Source: Alphaproteobacteria bacterium
GTDB taxonomy: Bacteria; Pseudomonadota; Alphaproteobacteria; Rickettsiales; JABSSG01
Reading direction: 5' to 3'
DNA: 7,595 nucleotides
NCBI GenBank assembly: GCA_022600235.1
Contig: JAHZKS010000048.1
Coordinates: 1-7,595, forward strand
The notes beneath the pieces were generated by a model that did no database searches, had not been told where the DNA came from, and saw only the letters and a list, made by a program, of their open reading frames with translations. The position numbers were made by a program, and so were the translations under genes. Below, piece by piece: positions 1 to 5,134 of this stretch (the first letter of the stretch is position 1; each line of letters opens with the position of its first letter).

Positions 1-952
1 AGATAGAGCGGAGAACCTCTTGTTTATCAAGACTCTTAAAGTTAGCATCAAATAGCTTCTCAGCCTTATTAGAATAAAATAACGCAATCTTTTTTGATTC
101 ATTGAAAATATCATATTTTTCTATACATTTTACCAACAGCTCAAAATCACCTTCATTTTTCTCGCCGTTTTTAAATAGACGTTTGATAAATTCTCTTTCA
201 CCTAAGTCACAAACCTTGTTAAGAAGTATTATTGGTAGCGTCACCTTACCCTCCTCATAGTCTTTACCAAGCTCTTTACCTAAGTTATCTGATGTATAAT
301 CTAGGATGTCATCCATTATCTGGAATGATATACCCATATTTATACCAAACTCATACGATGCTTGTTGTAAATCTTTATTCTGCTTTGATATCACTGCTGC
401 TGTTTCGCATGCTACAGCAAACAACTCTGCAGTTTTTGACTGAATCACATCAATATACTCACTTTGATCTAATTCGATATTGCGGAGATTATTCAACTGC
501 TTTACCTCTCCTTCAGAAATAATTGCAGCTGCCTTAGAAAGAATATTTAGCACCTCTATAGAATTCGTAGCAATCATTAACCTAAATGCTTGGCTAAACA
601 AGAAATCACCTACAAGTATAGCATATTTATTAGTCCACTTTTTGTGAACCGCCTCCTTTCCACGCCTAATATTGCTTTCATCTATCACATCATCATGCAA
701 TAAAGTAGCTGTATGAAAAAACTCTATAGCAGCACCAATTTTAATATGACCATCTCCTTGATATCCAAATACATTCGCAAAAATTAGATTAAGCAAAGGC
801 CTAATACGCTTACCTCCTGCTGATATTACATAATTACCTATAACCTCTATAGATTTATCATGTTCAGATAGTGTATTAAAAATTAATTTATCTACTGAAG
901 CGAGGTCTTTCTCTACAACCTCATGTGCACGGTCTAAAGATAAAATGGACAT
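1..952 (-). CDS. ispB: Long-chain polyprenyl diphosphate synthase (octaprenyl-type), C-terminus cut by window edge
   Basis: This trans-prenyltransferase adds isopentenyl diphosphate units to an allylic diphosphate to make the long isoprenoid tail of ubiquinone. I translated 317 codons from ATG at 952 down to the left edge without a stop. Visible family motifs are GGKRIRP (residues 46-52), the first aspartate-rich motif DDVID (87-91) after FFHTATLLH, a KT pair (173-174), the second aspartate-rich motif DDILD (214-218) and GKDYEEGKVTLP (229-240). The residue five before the first motif is a small Ala (82), which in this family goes with long-chain products. Family members are about 320 residues long, so only the last few are missing. 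The start overlaps the stop of the upstream lipoprotein gene (TAATG), with AGGA about 10 bases before the ATG inside that gene. The family is certain; the exact chain length (C40 or another) is inferred. Confidence 0.93.
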   Translation of the reverse strand, partial: MSILSLDRAHEVVEKDLASVDKLIFNTLSEHDKSIEVIGNYVISAGGKRIRPLLNLIFANVFGYQGDGHIKIGAAIEFFHTATLLHDDVIDESNIRRGKEAVHKKWTNKYAILVGDFLFSQAFRLMIATNSIEVLNILSKAAAIISEGEVKQLNNLRNIELDQSEYIDVIQSKTAELFAVACETAAVISKQNKDLQQASYEFGINMGISFQIMDDILDYTSDNLGKELGKDYEEGKVTLPIILLNKVCDLGEREFIKRLFKNGEKNEGDFELLVKCIEKYDIFNESKKIALFYSNKAEKLFDANFKSLDKQEVLRSI

Positions 953-1410
953 TATTTATTGTTCCTGTTTACTATAAACATATCTACTCTTCTGCTTTTA
1001 GGATTATTATCCACTGTATCAAAAGAGACCAAAGGATCGAATTCACCATAAACAACAGATTTAATTTTTATATTGTTACGATCAAGAACTCCAGAACCTT
1101 CAAGTGCCTTCTTTATAGCATTTACTCTGCGGCCTGCAAGCTTTTTATTATATTCAATCTTTCCAACTTTATCAGTATAGCCGTACAGAAACACATCAAC
1201 ATTACTAACTATAGAAAGGCTATGAATCATTTCATTTACTCTTTTTACAGCCTCATCTTCAATTTTTGCGCTATCAAATTTAAAGTAAACACTATTTGCT
1301 GTGTTTGCATAATCAACAAAATCCTCTCTTTGCTCAAATGAAACATGTTCTTCAGTAATGGAACAAGAAACTAATAAAAAAAGAATAAAAATTAAGCTTT
1401 TATGTTGCAT
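952..1410 (-). CDS. OmpA-family (Pal-like) peptidoglycan-binding outer-membrane lipoprotein
   Basis: This is a 152-residue protein with a short hydrophobic signal sequence ending in a lipobox, LVSC, so Cys16 should be the lipidated first residue of the mature protein. An OmpA-like C-terminal domain follows from about residue 41 (YFKFDSAKI). The peptidoglycan-binding signature is readable: GYTD (77-80), then Gly83, Asn88, Leu91 and Arg94-Arg95. The Asp and Arg of this pattern bind diaminopimelate in Pal and OmpA. A late NPKSRRVDM segment (136-144) matches the usual end of the domain. The role is therefore to tether the outer membrane to the cell wall. It resembles Pal in size and layout, but no tol genes are nearby, so I leave the symbol open. 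It is the first gene of a unit with ispB, which starts within its stop codon. No clear Shine-Dalgarno sequence precedes the ATG. Confidence 0.88.
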   Translation of the reverse strand: MQHKSLIFILFLLVSCSITEEHVSFEQREDFVDYANTANSVYFKFDSAKIEDEAVKRVNEMIHSLSIVSNVDVFLYGYTDKVGKIEYNKKLAGRRVNAIKKALEGSGVLDRNNIKIKSVVYGEFDPLVSFDTVDNNPKSRRVDMFIVNRNNK

Positions 1411-1442
1411 ATAAAATTAAGATCAAAGTAGTATACAAACAC

Positions 1443-1463
1443 TATTGTATAAGCCATACAATA
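1443..1463. repeat. Perfect inverted repeat in the divergent control region
   Basis: The arms TATTGTAT (1443-1450) and ATACAATA (1456-1463) are perfect reverse complements separated by five bases, AAGCC. A further copy of the arm core, ATACAA, sits at 1433-1438 and forms a second inverted pair with the left arm (TATACAA 1432-1438 against TTGTATA 1445-1451). The repeat covers the predicted minus-strand -10 and places a matching TACAAT on the plus strand (1457-1462). It may be a regulator's operator or simply a symmetric pair of -10 boxes; the sequence does not decide between these. Confidence 0.6.
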
Positions 1464-1471
1464 ATTTTCAA
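1444..1471 (-). promoter_or_regulatory. Candidate promoter for the lipoprotein-ispB unit
   Basis: Read on the minus strand, TTGAAA (1471-1466) lies 16 bases before TACAAT (1449-1444). These match the sigma-70 consensus hexamers at five of six positions for the -10 and four of six for the -35. Transcription would begin near 1437, giving a leader of about 27 bases before the ATG at 1410. A second -10-like TATACT (1435-1430) lies nearer the gene but has no good -35 partner. The promoter is predicted from sequence alone. Confidence 0.45.
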
Positions 1472-1489
1472 CTCAAATCGTTAATACTA

Positions 1490-2095
1490 GTGCCAGATTT
1501 ATTATTAGAAAATAAATATAAAAATCATGTAATTGCTGGCATAGACGAAGTTGGAAGAGGATCTTGGGCAGGACCGCTAGTTGCTGGTGCTGTAATATTA
1601 AAACAAGGAACACCAATTGAAGGCATTAATGATTCAAAAAAACTCACTCCTAAAAAGCGAGAGATATTAAGCAAATCTATTCTAAAACACCATATATCTT
1701 CCATAGGATCTGTGTCAGCGCATGAAATTAATAATATAGGGCTTAGCAAAGCAATCTATTTAGCAATAACACGTGCCATAGAATCAATATCTATAAAACC
1801 AACATTACTTCTAATAGATGGTAATTATACTTATGATTTTGGCATTAAAACCATAAATATACCGAAAGGAGATTCCAAAAGTATATCAATAGCTGCTGCA
1901 TCTATAGTTGCTAAAGTTTACAGAGATAATTTTATGAAGAATCTTGCATTAAAACACCCAGAATACGCTTGGCATAAAAATGTTGGATATGGCACCCTGC
2001 TTCATATGGAAGGACTAAAAACTTCAGGAATCTCTAAATATCACAGAGTAAATTATAAGCCAATACAGCAAATACTCATTGACAACCAATCATAA
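1490..2095 (+). CDS. rnhB: Ribonuclease HII
   Basis: This enzyme cuts the RNA strand of RNA-DNA hybrids and starts removal of single ribonucleotides misincorporated in DNA. Using the GTG start at 1490 the product is 201 residues, normal for the family. The four metal-binding acidic residues are present: Asp19 and Glu20 in DEVGRG, Asp110 in LIDG, and Asp128 in KGDSKS, 18 residues later as in E. coli. Other family landmarks are WAGP, NDSKKL, AAASIVAKVYRD and a late HRVNY where most members have HRRSF. An in-frame TTG at 1445 would add 15 residues. I prefer GTG 1490 because it puts about 14 residues before IAGIDE, as in rickettsial homologues, and because the TTG lies inside the promoter-overlapping inverted repeat. 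Neither start has a clear ribosome-binding site. icd follows 38 bases downstream on the same strand. Confidence 0.93.
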   Translation: MPDLLLENKYKNHVIAGIDEVGRGSWAGPLVAGAVILKQGTPIEGINDSKKLTPKKREILSKSILKHHISSIGSVSAHEINNIGLSKAIYLAITRAIESISIKPTLLLIDGNYTYDFGIKTINIPKGDSKSISIAAASIVAKVYRDNFMKNLALKHPEYAWHKNVGYGTLLHMEGLKTSGISKYHRVNYKPIQQILIDNQS

Positions 2096-2115
2096 ATATC
2101 AATACTTTCTATAAT
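2079..2115 (+). promoter_or_regulatory. Candidate icd promoter elements
   Basis: A perfect TTGACA (2079-2084) lies in the last codons of rnhB and a perfect TATAAT (2110-2115) in the gap before icd, but 25 bases separate them, too far for one sigma-70 promoter. TTGACA could instead pair with AATACT (2101-2106, 16-base spacer), or TATAAT could act with a poor -35. Either would let icd be transcribed independently of rnhB with a short leader. Confidence 0.35.
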
Positions 2116-2124
2116 CATTCACAT

Positions 2125-2130
2125 GAGAGG
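2125..2130 (+). promoter_or_regulatory. Ribosome-binding site of icd
   Basis: GAGAGG lies three bases before the ATG at 2134. It is the only strong purine-rich Shine-Dalgarno match immediately before a start codon in this window, and it supports the chosen icd start. The spacing is shorter than the usual 5-9 bases. Confidence 0.6.
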
Positions 2131-2133
2131 ATT

Positions 2134-3591
2134 ATGACTAACACCACTATCACTGTTGCGTATGGAGATGGAATAGGACCGGAAATAATGGAAGCGGTTC
2201 TATTAATATTAAAAGAAGCAAAAGCAAAAATAGATATAGATACTATTGAAGTTGGAGAAGAATTATATAAGAAAGGATTTAGCTCAGGACTCACTCCAGA
2301 AGCTTTAAAAACTATACAAAGAAATAAAATATTTTTAAAAGCCCCTATAACAACGCCACAAGGTGATGGCTATAAAAGTCTTAATGTTACAATAAGAAAA
2401 CAGTTTGGATTATATGCGAATCTAAGACCATGCCTTTCCTTACACCCTTATGTTCCTACAAAACATCCAGACCTAGATATAGTAGTTGTTAGAGAAAATG
2501 AAGAAGATTTATATGCAGGCGTTGAATATAGAAGCACCAGGAATGTGTATCAAGCACTAAAACTTATAAGCAGAACTGGGTCTGAGAGTATTGTGAAATT
2601 TGCTTTTGATTACGCAGAAAGAAATAATAGGAAGAAAGTTACATGTTTGTCTAAAGATAACATAATGAAATTCACTGATGGAATATTTCACAAAGTTTTT
2701 GATGAAATATCTGAGAATTATAAAAATATTGAAAGCGAACACTACATACTAGATATAGGAACCGCAAGAGTTGCAGCAAGACCTGAAAACTTTGACGTTT
2801 TGGTAACTTCTAATCTTTATGGAGATGTAATCTCTGATGTTGTAGCAGAAATATGTGGATCCGTAGGAATGTCTGGCTCTGCAAACATTGGGAGAGAATG
2901 CGCGATGTTTGAAGCAATACATGGATCAGCTCCTAAAATGGCAGGGAAAAATACCGCAAACCCTTCAGGTTTACTTAATGGAGCAATAATGATGCTCGTT
3001 CATATTGGACAACCAGAAACTGCTGAATTAATACATAATGCATGGCTCAAGACCATTGAAGATGGAATGCATACAAAAGATATATATAGAGAAAATGTGA
3101 GCAACACAAAGCTTGGCACCCATGAGTTTGCAGAAGAAGTAGTAAAAAGATTAGGTCAATCTCCAAGCAAATTAAAACCTGTCAAATACAACAAAGATAA
3201 CAATGCATACAAAGACAACCAGATAAAGCCTACCCCTTACAAAGAGAATAAAGAACTAGTTGGAGTTGATGTATTCTTAGATTGGCAAGGTAAGCTAGAT
3301 GATTTAGTAAAATTAATGGAAAAAGCTGCTAACAAAGACTTTAGATTACATTTTATCTCAGTCAGAGGCTTAATGGTTCATCCATCTAATGCAGACATTC
3401 GTCCTAATATATCACACACAGATCATTGGCGAATAAGGTTTTTTGGAAAAAATGATTCAAAATTAATAACCCATAAGAAAATCACAGAACTTCTTAACAA
3501 TATAGATACACTGTCTATAGATTTTATAAAAACAGAAAATCTTTATACATATGATGGCGAAATAGGATTCACGCTAGCACAAGGGGAGTAA
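2134..3591 (+). CDS. icd: Isocitrate dehydrogenase, Thermus/Rickettsia type with extra C-terminal domain
   Basis: This enzyme oxidatively decarboxylates isocitrate to 2-oxoglutarate in the TCA cycle. The 485-residue product has an isocitrate/isopropylmalate dehydrogenase domain (about 5-340) with GDGIGPEI (11-18), the substrate loop SLNVTIR (82-88), Arg98, Arg120, Tyr127, catalytic Lys179 in NIMKFTDG, and metal ligands Asp207, Asp231 and Asp235. A Lys/Asn-rich linker (about 341-374) leads to a second domain (about 376-485) from GVDVF to FTLAQGE, as in the Thermus thermophilus enzyme and absent from E. coli Icd. At the cofactor site, HGSAPK keeps Lys268 (an NADP feature), but Met269 replaces the usual Tyr and Ala275 sits where NAD-type enzymes also have Ala, so coenzyme use is not certain. 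Tartrate or isopropylmalate dehydrogenase is less likely because of the C-terminal domain and the NIMKFTDG context. The gene ends with tandem TAA stops. Confidence 0.95.
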   Translation: MTNTTITVAYGDGIGPEIMEAVLLILKEAKAKIDIDTIEVGEELYKKGFSSGLTPEALKTIQRNKIFLKAPITTPQGDGYKSLNVTIRKQFGLYANLRPCLSLHPYVPTKHPDLDIVVVRENEEDLYAGVEYRSTRNVYQALKLISRTGSESIVKFAFDYAERNNRKKVTCLSKDNIMKFTDGIFHKVFDEISENYKNIESEHYILDIGTARVAARPENFDVLVTSNLYGDVISDVVAEICGSVGMSGSANIGRECAMFEAIHGSAPKMAGKNTANPSGLLNGAIMMLVHIGQPETAELIHNAWLKTIEDGMHTKDIYRENVSNTKLGTHEFAEEVVKRLGQSPSKLKPVKYNKDNNAYKDNQIKPTPYKENKELVGVDVFLDWQGKLDDLVKLMEKAANKDFRLHFISVRGLMVHPSNADIRPNISHTDHWRIRFFGKNDSKLITHKKITELLNNIDTLSIDFIKTENLYTYDGEIGFTLAQGE

Positions 3592-3597
3592 TAAACA

Positions 3598-3619
3598 ATC
3601 GTTGATACTGCTCAATGAT
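3598..3619. terminator. Weak hairpin downstream of icd
   Basis: ATCGTTGA (3598-3605) can pair with TCAATGAT (3612-3619) over eight base pairs including one G-U, with a six-base loop, starting seven bases after the icd stop. No T-run follows directly, so it is not a classical intrinsic terminator. It may protect the mRNA 3' end or be coincidental. Confidence 0.3.
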
Positions 3620-3660
3620 CGTATTATACCTGCTTAAAGTTTTAGTTAATTAAAAAAACT

Positions 3661-3738
3661 ATGGAAAAAGGACAGATCCTAGCACTAGAAGATACAAGTT
3701 CTGCAGGAGCAACAGCAGAACAACACGAAGATCCGTAA
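3661..3738 (+). other. Doubtful 25-codon ORF in the icd/grpE gap
   Basis: An ATG at 3661 opens a 25-codon frame ending in TAA one base before the grpE stop on the other strand. The peptide is polar, rich in Ala, Glu, Gln and Asp, with no hydrophobic stretch. No Shine-Dalgarno sequence precedes it, only an A-rich run. Its G+C (about 44% by hand count) is well above the surrounding sequence. The rest of the 148-base convergent gap holds only the weak hairpin nearer icd. I recognise no family, and a chance frame is the default reading. Confidence 0.15.
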
Positions 3739-3739
3739 T

Positions 3740-4315
3740 CTAGCTATTCACTATCACTAATGCAGGCCTGATTAACCTACCTTGCAATATATATCCAGCC
3801 TGCGTAACCTGAAGTATAGTATTAGAAGCATGATTAGCATCTTTTTGCTGAGAAATCGCTTGATGATAGTTATGATCAAACTTTTCTCCAATCTTTGGTG
3901 ATATTCTTTCTATCCCATACTTTTTGAAAACGCGAACAAATTCATTTCTTGTCAACTCTACACCTTCTAATATTTGAGATACAGCTGGTTCAGATTTTTG
4001 TTCTTCAGTAACATGATCGGTAGAGCGATATAAATTTTCTAATACATCTAAAAGATCTTTTGCAAAACCAGATACAGCATACTTATGTGCAGCATCTAAA
4101 TCTTTTTCAGATCTTTTTTTGATATTTTCACTTTCTGCAACTGCCCTTAAGAAATTATCTTCAAACTTTTTTGCTTCAACTTTTGAGTGCTCAATTTTTT
4201 GCTCTAACTCTTTTATTCTTGCATCCAAGCTCTCACTTTTTTGCTTTGCACTGTTCATTGAGTCAGCTTTGTCTTTTTTCTTAGCTACAGGAGCTTGCTT
4301 CTTTTTATCTGCCAT
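3740..4315 (-). CDS. grpE: Nucleotide exchange factor GrpE (Hsp70 co-chaperone)
   Basis: GrpE releases ADP from DnaK so that the cytosolic chaperone cycle can proceed, and acts as a dimer. The 191-residue product starts with a Lys-rich, probably disordered stretch (1-27). A long heptad-patterned helix for dimerisation follows (about 28-100), holding the family signature RAVAESENIKKRSEKD (57-72), then A-KYA and F-KDLLDVLENL (84-95). The four-helix region includes EGVELTRNEF (117-126), and the C-terminal beta head (about 138-191) carries FDHNYHQAIS (146-155) and QAGYILQGRLIRPALVIV (172-189). Length is normal. The gene diverges from rph and converges on icd. hrcA, its usual partner in many alphaproteobacteria, is not adjacent and no CIRCE operator is visible, while a heat-shock-like promoter is. 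No Shine-Dalgarno sequence is apparent. Confidence 0.96.
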   Translation of the reverse strand: MADKKKQAPVAKKKDKADSMNSAKQKSESLDARIKELEQKIEHSKVEAKKFEDNFLRAVAESENIKKRSEKDLDAAHKYAVSGFAKDLLDVLENLYRSTDHVTEEQKSEPAVSQILEGVELTRNEFVRVFKKYGIERISPKIGEKFDHNYHQAISQQKDANHASNTILQVTQAGYILQGRLIRPALVIVNS

Positions 4316-4361
4316 ATTCTATTAGATAATCAAATTAAAGTAATAAATCTCTACCATTCAT

Positions 4362-4396
4362 AGTATAATTTATGTATTCTTTGTTAGATTTTCAAG
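4362..4396 (-). promoter_or_regulatory. Candidate grpE promoter with heat-shock-like -35
   Basis: On the minus strand, CTTGAA (4396-4391) matches the -35 of RpoH (sigma-32) promoters, and 16 bases later comes CATAAATTAT (4374-4365), a poor fit to the -10 of that class. A vegetative -10-like TATACT (4367-4362) lies just beyond and would give a leader of about 40 bases. Which -10 is used cannot be told by eye. An RpoH promoter would suit grpE in a lineage without HrcA. Confidence 0.4.
4364..4369 (+). promoter_or_regulatory. Candidate -10 box for the rph-hemW-midA unit
   Basis: A perfect TATAAT lies about 48 bases before the rph ATG, predicting a start near 4376 and a leader of about 40 bases. 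No convincing -35 hexamer is found 16-18 bases upstream. The box shares four bases with the opposite-facing TATACT of grpE, so the two directions could compete for polymerase. Confidence 0.4.
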
Positions 4397-4416
4397 GTTA
4401 ACTTATAAAAAATAAT

Positions 4417-5133
4417 ATGGCTAGACATTCTGGAAGAAAAAATAATGAATTACGTAATATAAAAATTGAAAAAAATTTCAATCCTTATGCAGAAGGATCC
4501 TGCTTAATAACATCTGGCGGCACAAAAGTTATATGCACAGCATCTGTAGAGGAAAGCTTACCTCCATTTTTAAGAGGCAGAGGTCAAGGATGGGTTACTG
4601 CTGAATATGGAATGATACCAAGATCAACTCATTCACGAATGAGAAGAGAAGTAACTTCTGGTAAACAATCTGGACGCACACAGGAAATACAAAGACTTAT
4701 AGGAAGATCACTAAGATCTATAGTAGATTTAAAAAAATTAGGAGAAAGACAAATAACTATAGATTGCGATGTAATACAAGCAGATGGCGGTACAAGAACA
4801 GCAGCAATCACAGGAAGTTTTGTTGCAATGAAACTTGCTATAAACAAACTAATAACAAATAAAACTTTATCACAAGATCCCATCACAGATCAAATAGCAG
4901 CAATCTCTTGTGGAATAATTGATGATGAAGCACTGCTAGACCTAGATTACCAAGAAGATTCAGCAGCACAAGTTGATGCAAATTTTATTATGACTTCAAA
5001 AGGTAAAATAGTTGAAATTCAATCAACAGCAGAAGAAAACCCTTTTACAGTTAAACAATTACATGAAATGTTAGACTTAGCTTCAACAGCTGTAAAAGAA
5101 TTATCTGCAATACAACTTAAATCTTTGTCCTAA
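4417..5133 (+). CDS. rph: Ribonuclease PH
   Basis: RNase PH uses phosphate to trim nucleotides from the 3' ends of tRNA precursors and works as a hexamer in the cytosol. The 238-residue length equals that of the E. coli enzyme. Recognisable blocks are RHSGRKNNELR (3-13), AEGS (25-28), GWVTAEYGMIPRST (58-71), GKQSGRTQEIQRLIGRSLR (82-100) with phosphate-contact Arg87, DCDVIQADGGTRTA (116-129), and the metal-binding pair Asp181 and Asp187 in DYQEDSAAQVDAN. Departures from consensus are Gly35 where FGDTKV normally has Asp, Ala188 for Met, Ser203 for Gly in the usual EVQGTAEG, and RNI for RPV near the start. The core active-site residues remain, so I expect a working enzyme. hemW follows after a single base, indicating co-translation. 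No Shine-Dalgarno sequence precedes the ATG. Confidence 0.96.
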   Translation: MARHSGRKNNELRNIKIEKNFNPYAEGSCLITSGGTKVICTASVEESLPPFLRGRGQGWVTAEYGMIPRSTHSRMRREVTSGKQSGRTQEIQRLIGRSLRSIVDLKKLGERQITIDCDVIQADGGTRTAAITGSFVAMKLAINKLITNKTLSQDPITDQIAAISCGIIDDEALLDLDYQEDSAAQVDANFIMTSKGKIVEIQSTAEENPFTVKQLHEMLDLASTAVKELSAIQLKSLS

Positions 5134-5134
5134 A

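Noticed and set aside
232..522. Plus-strand open frame of 96 codons
   Set aside because: It lies antisense to the well-supported polyprenyl synthase motifs and has no family signature.
925..1341. Plus-strand open frame of 138 codons
   Set aside because: It is the antisense shadow of the OmpA-like lipoprotein gene, whose lipobox and binding motif are clear.
1525..1749. Minus-strand frame inside rnhB
   Set aside because: It is antisense to the RNase HII active-site region and has no recognisable content.
2557..2742. Minus-strand frame inside icd
   Set aside because: It is a short antisense frame in a conserved enzyme gene.
3669..3680. AGGA-CAGA-TCCT hairpin as a grpE terminator followed by a T-run on the minus strand
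   Set aside because: Four base pairs are too few to support a terminator call.
4119..4325. Plus-strand frame over the start of grpE with hydrophobic residues
   Set aside because: Its hydrophobic, Phe/Ser/Leu-rich look is the expected reverse of the Lys/Glu-rich GrpE coiled coil.
4316..4416. CIRCE operator for HrcA control of grpE
   Set aside because: No TTAGCACTC-N9-GAGTGCTAA-like inverted repeat is present in the gap.
4629..4886. Minus-strand frame inside rph
   Set aside because: It is antisense to the most conserved RNase PH motifs.
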